DNA of 64,000 nt from Candidatus Phosphitivorax anaerolimi (GTDB lineage Bacteria; Desulfobacterota; Desulfomonilia; UBA1062), in contig MPOS01000036.1 in assembly GCA_001896555.1 (NCBI GenBank), positions 53,807 through 117,806 of the forward strand, read 5' to 3'. The first letter of the stretch is position 1; each line of letters begins with the position of its first letter. Both the position numbers and the translations under genes were made by a program. Under the pieces are notes generated by a model. It made no database searches, was not told the DNA's origin, and worked only from the letters and a program-made list of their open reading frames with translations. Shown one piece after another: positions 35,490 to 42,902 of this stretch.

Positions 35490-35575
35490 GCAACACAAAG
35501 CCAAACCAGGGGCGACCCTGGGACGGAAAGCCACGGGTCCGCTGCAGGAAAAAGCGGACAGCCGGGCTGCCTGAA
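35490..35575 (+). promoter_or_regulatory. GEMM-I cyclic-dinucleotide riboswitch, copy 3 of 3
   Basis: AGCCAAACC (35499-35507); P2 CCAGGG-GCGA-CCCTGG (35506-35521), again covarying; GACGGAAAGCC (35522-35532). P3 is GGTCCGCT paired with AGCGGACAGCC; then GGGCTGCCTGAAGAACC. It ends about 15 bases before AAGGAG and the ATG at 35600, so it could act on translation initiation. Confidence 0.85.
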
Positions 35576-35599
35576 GAACCTGATCAGAAAGGAGTATCC

Positions 35600-36133
35600 A
35601 TGAGCAGAAAAAGCCTGTTCACTGCTTTGTGTATAATCTCGCTGTGTTTCATTCCCTTAAGCGGCATGGCCAAGATGAGCGCGCTGTCGGACGACCAGCT
35701 TTCCGAGGTTGTCGGCCAGGCAGGATTCTCCATAGACGCAGGAACGATCATCCACTTCGATTCGAGCTCGAATAATCTCTTCTGGCGTGATAACGGAGGA
35801 CTGGGTTTACTCACCCAGAGCGGGGTATTGAGTCTGGACGATGTAACGCTTAAAGGGAGCATCAACTTCTATGAGCCCCTCTCCATCAACACCGGGCCGG
35901 GTTTCATGCCATTCGGGATCGGCATGCCCTTCGGTGTCGGTCTGCCGCAGGTCGGGGTCGGCATGCCCACCATCGACATTCACATCGGCGGGATGTCGAT
36001 CGATATCGACGAGTTCACCATCGGCGCCATCACGATAGGCCCCGAACCCGGTGTGGGGCCGAGCCTGGGGAGCTTCGGGATATACAACATGCACGTGGAC
36101 ATTGCGGGAAGCATACAGATATCGGCACGATGA
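35600..36133 (+). CDS. Secreted glycine-rich protein under riboswitch control (DUF6160-like)
   Basis: 177 aa. Signal peptide (about 1-26, SLFTALCIISLCFIPLSGMA). It is followed by SALSDDQLSEVVGQAGFSID, the 'LSDxxLSxVxGQAG' motif that opens a family of exported surface proteins (DUF6160-like). A Gly/Pro/Met-rich middle repeats the pattern GxGMPFGVGLPQVGVGMP (about 103-122). The C-terminal strands are amphipathic (IDIHIGGMSIDIDEF, MHVDIAGSIQISAR). No enzyme motif; a structural surface or adhesin-like role is likely. AAGGAG precedes ATG 35600. Three tandem cyclic-dinucleotide aptamers sit in its leader, so its expression should follow c-di-GMP or cGAMP. Confidence 0.75.
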   Translation: MSRKSLFTALCIISLCFIPLSGMAKMSALSDDQLSEVVGQAGFSIDAGTIIHFDSSSNNLFWRDNGGLGLLTQSGVLSLDDVTLKGSINFYEPLSINTGPGFMPFGIGMPFGVGLPQVGVGMPTIDIHIGGMSIDIDEFTIGAITIGPEPGVGPSLGSFGIYNMHVDIAGSIQISAR

Positions 36134-36157
36134 GCCCCTGTTGCTGTTACTCTTTTA

Positions 36158-36194
36158 CCTGCCTTTTTCACCCCTGATTCGGGGAAAAGGCGGG
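36158..36194. terminator. Terminator between the riboswitch-controlled gene and queF
   Basis: CCTGCCTTTTTCACCCC pairs with GGGGAAAAGGCGGG around a TGATTC loop; interrupted but GC-rich with a T-run in the left arm and A-run in the right arm. Best suited to the reverse-strand que operon. Confidence 0.5.
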
Positions 36195-36208
36195 TGAGAT
36201 ACTCGGGA

Positions 36209-37012
36209 TCACTGACGGAGGAGCCGGTATCTGGCCGACTCCTCCGGGCTCTTCTCATACGAGCTCCGCACCGGATTGATGTCGATCCCTCCCCGCCGGG
36301 TATAAAAGCAGCTCACGGCAAGCGCCTCGGGTGAGCATGCCTTGCCGATGTCCTCGAATATCCGCTCGCAGCATTCCTCCGAAAACCCCTGGTATCCCCG
36401 GTACGAGTAGAGATACTCAAGCAATGAAGCACGGTCGATGCTCTTTCCCCGGTACTCGACGAGCACGCTTGCCCAGTCGGGCTGGCCGGTTATGGGGCAG
36501 TAGGTCTTCAGCAGATGCGAGTGGAGCGACTCGGTTTTCTGGTTCTCCTCCACCTTCAGGATTCCGGGATCCGGACGGTCAGGGAATTCTCCGATGTCCA
36601 GCCCGTCGATGCTTTCGCCCGGCAGGCTGTGCACCCAGTCCGGCGGCGGCCCCTGCCGGTCCGCCATGAGCGAGACATGGACCCAGGGAGCATCAAGGAC
36701 GGCCTCGAGGTCGGCCCGGATAGTTCGTAAGAGCTCGCCCTGCTCGGCAAAGGCGGTGTTGGAGATCCCGTTGAGATAGAGCTTGAGCGATTTTGACTCC
36801 ACAATGTTCCTGCTCGCGATCGGGTAGACGAGCTGGAGGACGGCCGCCTCGGGCTTCCCCTTGCCGTCGAGCCAGGAGAGCTCGTAGGCGCGCCACAGGT
36901 CGAACCCGTGCATGCCGGGCCGGGGACCGCCCCGAGGGATCGGATAGAGGACCGACGGGTCGTACGCCTCCGGCGAGGGGGTCTGTCTTCCCAGGGGCAT
37001 TTCCTTCATCAT
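36209..37012 (-). CDS. queF: NADPH-dependent 7-cyano-7-deazaguanine reductase (bimodular)
   Basis: 267 aa, the long YqcD/bimodular type. Reduces preQ0 to preQ1 in queuosine synthesis. The NADPH motif appears as VESKSLKLYLN (E-S-K-S-x-K in the N-terminal module). The catalytic Cys is in LLKTYCPITGQPDWASV in the C-terminal module, with RGGIDINPVRS near the end. Two Met codons (37012, 37009); overlaps the queC stop. Last gene of queE-queC-queF. Confidence 0.95.
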   Translation of the reverse strand: MMKEMPLGRQTPSPEAYDPSVLYPIPRGGPRPGMHGFDLWRAYELSWLDGKGKPEAAVLQLVYPIASRNIVESKSLKLYLNGISNTAFAEQGELLRTIRADLEAVLDAPWVHVSLMADRQGPPPDWVHSLPGESIDGLDIGEFPDRPDPGILKVEENQKTESLHSHLLKTYCPITGQPDWASVLVEYRGKSIDRASLLEYLYSYRGYQGFSEECCERIFEDIGKACSPEALAVSCFYTRRGGIDINPVRSSYEKSPEESARYRLLRQ

Positions 37013-37668
37013 CGCTCATACTCCGTGGGATCGAGGCCTTGATCGTAGCCCAGTGCGGTCTTTCGCTCCAGGCAGGTGGCACACCTCCCGCAGTGGATCT
37101 TCCCGCCCTTGTAGCAGGAATAGGTCATGCGGAAATCGAGCCCCAGCTCCCTTCCCAGCTCGGCGATCTGCTTCTTGTCGAGCAAGGCAAAGGGCGCCTG
37201 TATGCTCACCCGGCTGAAGGTTCCTTCCTGTGCGGCGCGCGACATGGCCTCGGTGAAGGCCGGCCTGCAGTCGGGATAGATAGGGTGATCGCCCCCGTGT
37301 GAGGCGATGAGCGCCGTGGGGATGCCCCGGTCTTCCGCATACCCTGTCGCAATGGAGAGCATGATGCCGTTTCTGAACGGCACCACGGTGGAAGAGATAT
37401 TCTCCTGCGCATAGGGACCTTCCGGTATTTCATCGCCCGAGGTGAGCAGCGACGAGGTGAAGAGCTCGTTGAAAAAGGGAAGCCTGATCGTCTTCAAGGG
37501 TGCACGGTAGTGTTCCGCCAGTTTCAGGGCCTTTTCCTGTTCCCTGACCCCGTGGCGGGAACCATAGTCGAAGGTCAGGGCGTGGACTCGGTCATACCGC
37601 CTGCTCGCCCACGCGAGCAGGACGCCGGAGTCCATGCCTCCTGAGAGCAGGATGACCGCTTTGCTCAT
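37009..37668 (-). CDS. queC: 7-cyano-7-deazaguanine synthase
   Basis: 219 aa. Makes preQ0 from 7-carboxy-7-deazaguanine, ammonia and ATP. PP-loop AVILLSGGMDSGVLL at the N-terminus. The C-terminal zinc site is SCYKGGKIHCGRCATCLERKTA (C-x8-C-x2-C-x2-C; written here as its landmarks). ATG 37668 shares a base with the queE stop. Confidence 0.96.
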   Translation of the reverse strand: MSKAVILLSGGMDSGVLLAWASRRYDRVHALTFDYGSRHGVREQEKALKLAEHYRAPLKTIRLPFFNELFTSSLLTSGDEIPEGPYAQENISSTVVPFRNGIMLSIATGYAEDRGIPTALIASHGGDHPIYPDCRPAFTEAMSRAAQEGTFSRVSIQAPFALLDKKQIAELGRELGLDFRMTYSCYKGGKIHCGRCATCLERKTALGYDQGLDPTEYER

Positions 37669-38360
37669 CAAATCCCCCTTTTGGTGTCGAATGCCAGTAT
37701 GTGGAGCCTCGGGCTCATCCGGTATCCCCTCTGCCGGCAATAGGTGAACACCGGCCCCATGTTCCTGATCTGCTCGTCCCTGGTGGCGCCGAGCGGCATG
37801 ATACATACCTTCTCGGGCTCGATGCCGTACCGGGCGATGAACGCATCGATTCGCTCGAACCAGTCCACTCCCCCTGCCACGAACTTGAATACGTCCACGG
37901 CGCCGAGATTGGCCTCTTCGAAACGCCAGGCCCCATCGACATGCTTGGGGCTGCAGACCACGAGGGCATCGGGCACAGAGGGAATGTTCACCTTCCCGCT
38001 CGTTTCGTACTGGATCTGATATTTCTGAGAGGCGAGTGAACGGTGGAGGTCTTCAAGGCCTGAATTCCACTGGAGAAAAGGCTCTCCGCCGGTGATCACC
38101 ACGCGCCTGCAGGGATGGGACCGGACCGTCTCGAGAATCCGTTCGGTATCTATCCGTTCTCCGCCGCTCCATGCATAAGCGGTGTCGCACCAGGGACACA
38201 GCGGCTCGACGCACCCAGCCAGGCGGATGAACACGGCGGGCAGACCAGCCCAAGGTCCTTCGCCCTGCAGAGAGAAGAAGAGTTCCGAGATCAGAACGGT
38301 GTTGGCTGGTGGTTCGCCAGTGGTCTTCATTTCACGGTTCCATGTGTCCTTTTTTGACAT
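37668..38360 (-). CDS. queE: 7-carboxy-7-deazaguanine synthase, radical SAM
   Basis: About 230 aa. Converts 6-carboxytetrahydropterin to CDG. SELFFSLQGEGPWAGLPAVF is the typical start and VVITGGEPFLQW the SAM-binding GGE motif. The cluster motif is GCVEPLCPWCDTAYAW: C-x4-C-x2-C, one residue longer than the classical C-x3-C-x2-C; the genomic codons confirm the spacing. queD is not in the window. Start uncertain: ATG 38360 or ATG 38330; neither has a clear Shine-Dalgarno. Confidence 0.92.
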   Translation of the reverse strand: MSKKDTWNREMKTTGEPPANTVLISELFFSLQGEGPWAGLPAVFIRLAGCVEPLCPWCDTAYAWSGGERIDTERILETVRSHPCRRVVITGGEPFLQWNSGLEDLHRSLASQKYQIQYETSGKVNIPSVPDALVVCSPKHVDGAWRFEEANLGAVDVFKFVAGGVDWFERIDAFIARYGIEPEKVCIMPLGATRDEQIRNMGPVFTYCRQRGYRMSPRLHILAFDTKRGI

Positions 38361-38365
38361 ATGAG

Positions 38366-38404
38366 GGAGAATTTATTATGCGGGTTACCTCTCGTCCGCA
38401 TCCG
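38366..38404 (-). promoter_or_regulatory. Structured 5' leader of the queE operon, possible preQ1-type element
   Basis: At the predicted 5' end of the mRNA, ATGCGG (38401-38396) pairs with CCGCAT (38383-38378) around a 12-base loop containing GAGAGG. An A-rich tail AATAAA and TTCTC follow, which could pair back with GAGA in the loop as an H-type pseudoknot. The topology recalls preQ1-I aptamers but the sequence does not match the known consensus well. Confidence 0.3.
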
Positions 38405-38409
38405 AGGCT

Positions 38410-38436
38410 ATTATACCCATCAGAGGGCTTCGTCAA
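38410..38436 (-). promoter_or_regulatory. Promoter of the queE-queC-queF operon
   Basis: Reverse strand TTGACG (38436-38431), 15 bases, perfect TATAAT (38415-38410). RNA would start near 38403. Confidence 0.6.
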
Positions 38437-38573
38437 GACAGAGGAATCCGGTGTATCATTGCTGGAGATGATGATGTCTGTGATCCAAAGACAGAGAACT
38501 GGAAATTGCCGTTTTTTTTATGTCCCGATTCTGTTAATGGATAGAAAAAAGAACTACCAGCACAGGAGAGGAT

Positions 38574-39257
38574 ATGAAGGTTGTTGAAGATGCTATCAAA
38601 CGCGGAGAAAAGACTTTAAGCGAGTCTGATTCCAAGAAGGTCCTCTCGGCATACGCCATACCGGTCACCAAGGAGCGCGTAGCCAAGAGTCTTGAAGAGG
38701 CAAAGGACATTGCCCGTGAGATCGGATATCCGGTGGTGCTCAAGGGATCTTCCAGCAAGCTCACGCACAAGACGGAGCTGAACATGATCGAGCTCGACAT
38801 CAAGGACGAAAAGGCCCTCGAAGCGGCCTACAAGGCCCTGGAAGAACGGGGCAAGGGAGAGCTCGAAGGCATCCTGGTCCAGCAGATGATCAAGGGCGAG
38901 CGCGAGTTCGTGGCAGGCCTGATCCGCGATCCCCAGTTCGGCCCCTGCGTCATGTTCGGGCTCGGCGGGATTTTCACCGAGGTGCTCAAGGACGTGACCT
39001 TCCGGGTTGCCCCTCTGGAGAAGCGCGATGCATACGAGATGATGGACGAGATCAGGGCGAAAAAACTCCTGGATTCCTTCCGGGGCAAGCCTGCGGTCAA
39101 TCGCGAGGTACTGGCGGACACACTGATCAATCTCGGACGTATAGGCCTGGAGAACGAGGATATCGCCGAGATCGACGTGAACCCCCTCAAGATCCAGAAC
39201 GATATGCCCGTTGCCGTGGATGCACTCGTGGTGCTGAGGGACCAGAAGAGTCAGTAG
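38574..39257 (+). CDS. ATP-grasp subunit of an ADP-forming acyl-CoA synthetase
   Basis: 227 aa, matching the stand-alone beta subunit (AcdB type). ESDSKKVLSAYAIPVTKERVAKSLEEA opens the ATP-grasp-5 fold; GYPVVLKGSSSKLTHKTE binds ATP. GLIRDPQFGPCVMFGLGGIFTEVLKDVTFRVAPL and AEIDVNPLKI complete it. With an alpha subunit it interconverts acyl-CoA + ADP + Pi with acid + CoA + ATP. No alpha subunit (CoA-binding, ~450 aa) is in the window. Eleven bases before dus. Confidence 0.88.
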   Translation: MKVVEDAIKRGEKTLSESDSKKVLSAYAIPVTKERVAKSLEEAKDIAREIGYPVVLKGSSSKLTHKTELNMIELDIKDEKALEAAYKALEERGKGELEGILVQQMIKGEREFVAGLIRDPQFGPCVMFGLGGIFTEVLKDVTFRVAPLEKRDAYEMMDEIRAKKLLDSFRGKPAVNREVLADTLINLGRIGLENEDIAEIDVNPLKIQNDMPVAVDALVVLRDQKSQ

Positions 39258-39267
39258 CGGGAAATTC

Positions 39268-40221
39268 ATGACCGCCTTTCCCCGCGGTGCGCTCTTCATG
39301 GCTCCCATGGTGGACTTGAGCCATGTGGCGTACCGGCAGCTCATACGGTCGTTCGGCGGCTGCGATCTCTTCTACTCGGAGATGCTCAATTCCCGGATCG
39401 TCCCGGGTGAAAAACCCGGGACATCCATCTACCTGAGGTGGGCCCATACCGGCGACCTCATTTTTCAGATCCTGGGGAACGATCCTGAGAAGATGGCCCA
39501 GGCTGCGTCCAAACTCAGCGGATACCAGCCCCGCGGCATCGACATCAACATGGGGTGTTGGCTTCACAAGGTGATGGAGCACGGCTGGGGCGCCGCACTC
39601 ATGAAGGATATGGACCGCTCCCGCGAGGTCCTCACCGCGGTGCGCCGCGCGGTCACGGATCGGCCCGTTTCCGTGAAGATACGCATCGGACACAGCCTAG
39701 ACAGGCAGTATCTGCTCGATTTCGCCTCCATGATAGAGGATTGCGGGGCGGACTTTCTCGTGCTCCACGCACGGACCGTCTCCGACGGCATGTCCCGGAA
39801 GGCGAAGTGGGAGTACATCGCCGCGGTGAAAGACCACCTCTCGATCCCCGTGGTGGGAAACGGCGATATCATGCGCGCCGAAGACGCCCTCTCCATGATG
39901 CGGCAGACCGGCTGCGACGGGGTGATGATCGGCAGGCAGGCCGTCATAGAACCCTGGATATTCCGGGACATCAAGTCCCTTGCCTCGGGCGGCGGGCTTC
40001 CGGAGCGGCCTGATTTGAAACAGGTCATCCTGGATCTTCTGGACCTCATGGATCTGCACTTCCCCCCGGACGTGGCCCTGAAGCGGTTCAAGACCGCCGT
40101 CATCTGGCTCGGCCGGAATCTCGCCTTCGGCCATTACCTGGCCAAGGAGGTGGGAAGGGCGAAAGATCTCTCCCAGGCGCGCCGGATCATAACAGAGAAC
40201 TTTCAGAGGGGAATTTCCTAA
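39268..40221 (+). CDS. dus: tRNA-dihydrouridine synthase
   Basis: 317 aa FMN enzyme, TIM barrel plus helical RNA-binding domain. Substrate and FMN landmarks: FMAPMVDLSHVAYRQLIRSFGG, ILGNDPEKMAQAAS, VSVKIRIGH, VLHARTVSDGM, VVGNGDI, DGVMIGRQAV. The catalytic loop reads INMGCWLHKVMEHGWGAALMKD: the Cys is present but the following residue is Trp where most Dus proteins have Pro. The subclass is therefore unclear. Confidence 0.9.
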   Translation: MTAFPRGALFMAPMVDLSHVAYRQLIRSFGGCDLFYSEMLNSRIVPGEKPGTSIYLRWAHTGDLIFQILGNDPEKMAQAASKLSGYQPRGIDINMGCWLHKVMEHGWGAALMKDMDRSREVLTAVRRAVTDRPVSVKIRIGHSLDRQYLLDFASMIEDCGADFLVLHARTVSDGMSRKAKWEYIAAVKDHLSIPVVGNGDIMRAEDALSMMRQTGCDGVMIGRQAVIEPWIFRDIKSLASGGGLPERPDLKQVILDLLDLMDLHFPPDVALKRFKTAVIWLGRNLAFGHYLAKEVGRAKDLSQARRIITENFQRGIS

Positions 40222-40274
40222 AAAATGTCCCCCAAATCCCGCCGCCGGTATGGGGCTGACCCCTTTGATTCGCC

Positions 40275-40303
40275 TTGCACTTTTCACAATGAGCCGGTAT
40301 TAC
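40275..40303 (+). promoter_or_regulatory. Candidate promoter of apgM
   Basis: TTGCAC (40275-40280), 17 bases, TATTAC (40298-40303). Confidence 0.45.
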
Positions 40304-40304
40304 A

Positions 40305-40337
40305 GGTCTTGAGCAGGCTTAATTCCGCTCAAAGACC
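40305..40337 (+). other. 5'-end hairpin before apgM
   Basis: GGTCTTGAGC (40305-40314) pairs with GCTCAAAGACC (40327-40337, one bulged A). It would lie at the very start of the mRNA and could stabilise it. Confidence 0.4.
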
Positions 40338-40375
40338 GTATCATGATCCCAATACCTGCGCAAAGGAGGTTGGCA

Positions 40376-41581
40376 ATGAAGCAATTGGACCTCATGAAGG
40401 AACTGCACATCTCTTCCAATACAAAGATCGTCATGCTCATTCTCGACGGTCTTGGAGGACTCCCGGGCCCCGGAGGCAAGACCGAGCTGCAGGCGGCCCG
40501 CACACCCAATATGGACAAGCTCTGCAGAGATTCGATCGTGGGTCTCTCCACCGCGGTCGCCCCCGGGATCACCCCGGGCAGCGGTCCCGGCCACCTGGGG
40601 CTTTTCGGGTATGATCCCTTAGAGTGCCAGATCGGCAGGGGCGTTCTGGAGGCCCTGGGCATCGGCCTCGATCTGAAGCCGGGCAGCCTTGCCGCGCGGG
40701 GCAACTTCTGCACCATCGACCTCGAAACCGGGGTGATCACCGACCGGAGGGCGGGGCGCATCCCCACGGAGAAGTGCGCGGAGCTGGTGGAGAAGCTCTC
40801 GGTCATCGAGATCGAAGGAGTGAATATCACCATCCGCCCGGTCAAAGACTACCGGTTCGCGCTCATTTTCGATGGCGAAGGGCTCGAAGAAGGCCTCAGC
40901 GAGACCGACCCCTTGCGCACCGGGGAAAAGCCCCTTCCCGTGGAGCCGCTCAATCCCGCGGCCAAGAAGAGTGCGGATTTGTTCAACGCATGGATCGCCA
41001 AGGCCTTTCAGATCCTCCGGAACGAGCGCCCGGCCAATGCCTGCACGCTCAGGGGCATCGCCAAGGACCCGGGCCTGCCTTCCTACAAAGAGGTGTATGG
41101 CCTCAAATCCTGCGCCATCGCCACCTATCCCATGTACAAGGGTCTCTCCCGCCTGGTGGGCATGGACGTGCTCGATGCGGGCGACACCATCGCCACCGAG
41201 ATCGCGGCATTGAAAGCCAACTGGAACAAATACGACTTCTTCTTTTTCCACGTCAAGAAGACCGACTCAGCCGGCGAAGACGGAAACTTCGATGCCAAGG
41301 TGAAGGTCATCGAGGAGACGGACGCGGTGATCCCCGAGATCATGGCCTTGAAGCCCGATGTGCTCATCATCACCGGGGACCACTCCACACCCTCGACGCT
41401 TAAAGGGCATTCCTGGCATGAGCTGCCTGTCCTGTTCTATGCACCGGACATCCGCAAAGACCAGGTATCCAGCTTCGACGAGATCGCGTGCATGCAGGGC
41501 GGTCTGGGCCATATCAGGCACGTGGACCTCATGCCCCTTGCCATGGCGCACGCAGGCAAGCTCAATAAATACGGAGCCTAA
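40376..41581 (+). CDS. apgM: Cofactor-independent phosphoglycerate mutase, archaeal type
   Basis: 401 aa, alkaline-phosphatase superfamily. Interconverts 3- and 2-phosphoglycerate without 2,3-BPG. VMLILDGLGGLPGPGGKTELQAARTPNMDKL and TPGSGPGHLGLFGYDP carry the metal/nucleophile region; ITGDHSTPSTLKGHSWHELPVL and GGLGHIRHVDLMPLAM carry the metal-binding Asp/His residues. AGGAGG sits 7 bases before ATG 40376, preferred over ATG 40343. Confidence 0.93.
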   Translation: MKQLDLMKELHISSNTKIVMLILDGLGGLPGPGGKTELQAARTPNMDKLCRDSIVGLSTAVAPGITPGSGPGHLGLFGYDPLECQIGRGVLEALGIGLDLKPGSLAARGNFCTIDLETGVITDRRAGRIPTEKCAELVEKLSVIEIEGVNITIRPVKDYRFALIFDGEGLEEGLSETDPLRTGEKPLPVEPLNPAAKKSADLFNAWIAKAFQILRNERPANACTLRGIAKDPGLPSYKEVYGLKSCAIATYPMYKGLSRLVGMDVLDAGDTIATEIAALKANWNKYDFFFFHVKKTDSAGEDGNFDAKVKVIEETDAVIPEIMALKPDVLIITGDHSTPSTLKGHSWHELPVLFYAPDIRKDQVSSFDEIACMQGGLGHIRHVDLMPLAMAHAGKLNKYGA

Positions 41582-41696
41582 GGGAGAGATAACGCGCAGG
41601 CGGAACATGCCCGTCATGGGTTGCTTTTTAAGCAAGTTCAAGCGGGGGAGAAGTCCAGCGCCCTCTATGAGATGAAGACAAGAGAGGTGGAAGAAA

Positions 41697-42806
41697 TTGA
41701 AGTCCGTGAAACAGACCGTGGCCATACTATTCGGAGGGGTATCCGCCGAGCACGACGTGTCGGTGGTGTCTGCGCGGTCGGTCACCCGCAGCATCGATAG
41801 GGAGCGGTTCGATCCGGTCCCGGTGGCGATCGACAAGAGCGGGAGCTGGTATCTGGGAGCAGGGGCATTCGACCTTCTGGAGAGCGGGGAGCTCCATGAT
41901 GTCGAGCGGGTGATTCTCTCCACCGATGCCCGGAAAAGGGGATTTCTGTCGCTTGAGTCGGGCGGGATCACCGGGGTCGATGTCGTTTTCCCGGTCCTGC
42001 ACGGGCCCCGCGGCGAGGACGGCACCATGCAGGGGCTTCTGGAACTCTCCGGCATACCCTATGTGGGGTGCGACACCATGTCCAGCGCCATTGCCATGGA
42101 CAAGGACATGACCAAGCGGGTACTGGCCCAGCGGGGCCTGCCCGTGGTCAAGGGCGTAAGCATGACCGCGTGGATGTGGGCCACCGACAAAGACGAGGTC
42201 TTGAAGGAAATCTCCGAGACGCTGAAATTCCCCCTGTTCGTGAAACCGGCCACCATGGGCTCGAGTATCGGGATTACCAAGGCGGGCTCCATGGATGAGA
42301 TGATCTCAGGAATCGACCTGGCATTGCGCTACAGCACCAAGGCCATCGTAGAGGAGTCAGTGGAAAACCCGCTGGAAATAGAGGTGGCGGTCCTGGGGAA
42401 CAACGAGCCCAGGGCGTCCATTCCGGGACAGATCGTTCCGTGCCGGGAGTTCTACGACTTCGACGCCAAGTACGTGGACGGCTCTTCCAAGCTCATCATC
42501 CCTGCCGGGCTCAGCAAGATGCTCACCGAGGACATCCGGTTCGCCGCTGTGGACGCCTTTGCCGCCATTGGCGGGAGCGGCATGGCCAGGGTGGACTTCC
42601 TCGTCTCGCAGGGGGAGTATTTCGTGAACGAGATCAATACCATCCCGGGTTTCACAAGCATCTCCATGTATCCCAAGCTCTGGGAGGCGAGCGGTATTTC
42701 TTATACCGACCTCATCACCGCCCTCATCGATCTGGCGTTCAAGCGACACCAGGAGATCAACGCCCTGACCAAGACCATCGAGCTGGACAAAAAGCTCGGA
42801 TGCTGA
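41697..42806 (+). CDS. ddl: D-alanine--D-alanine ligase
   Basis: 369 aa ATP-grasp ligase of peptidoglycan precursor synthesis. VAILFGGVSAEHDVSVVSA (N-terminal substrate loop), GPRGEDGTMQGLLELSGIPYVGCD, KPATMGSSIGITKA, and NEINTIPGFTSISMYPKLWEASGI (metal-binding Asn/Glu and C-terminal loop). The length and the insertion between the first two motifs fit the ~360 aa class with an omega-loop. TTG start at 41697 with GAGAGGTGG upstream; no nearer ATG fits. Confidence 0.95.
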   Translation: MKSVKQTVAILFGGVSAEHDVSVVSARSVTRSIDRERFDPVPVAIDKSGSWYLGAGAFDLLESGELHDVERVILSTDARKRGFLSLESGGITGVDVVFPVLHGPRGEDGTMQGLLELSGIPYVGCDTMSSAIAMDKDMTKRVLAQRGLPVVKGVSMTAWMWATDKDEVLKEISETLKFPLFVKPATMGSSIGITKAGSMDEMISGIDLALRYSTKAIVEESVENPLEIEVAVLGNNEPRASIPGQIVPCREFYDFDAKYVDGSSKLIIPAGLSKMLTEDIRFAAVDAFAAIGGSGMARVDFLVSQGEYFVNEINTIPGFTSISMYPKLWEASGISYTDLITALIDLAFKRHQEINALTKTIELDKKLGC

Positions 42807-42902
42807 CGGCCCTTGCCTCAGGGAGACGGCGGATCTTTCAGCGCGCATTCAGGCTGGAACCGTCCAGAGCTCGCAGCGCCTCCGGCGGCCTCTCCGTTCT
42901 GC

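Larger units (their letters stand above)
34931..35599 (+). other. Long regulatory leader region of the 35.6 kb gene
   Basis: 669 bases without a credible gene. It holds, in order, a promoter (35031-35058), a small hairpin with T-run (35107-35131), a weak TTGACA without a good -10 (35139-35144), and three tandem riboswitch aptamers (35297-35575). The transcript leader would be about 535 bases. Confidence 0.8.

Noticed and set aside
35297..35575. The triple repeat considered as a CRISPR array or tandem DNA repeat
   Set aside because: Units are about 95 bases, diverge outside short core blocks, and differ by compensated stem changes, which fits RNA aptamers and not CRISPR repeats.
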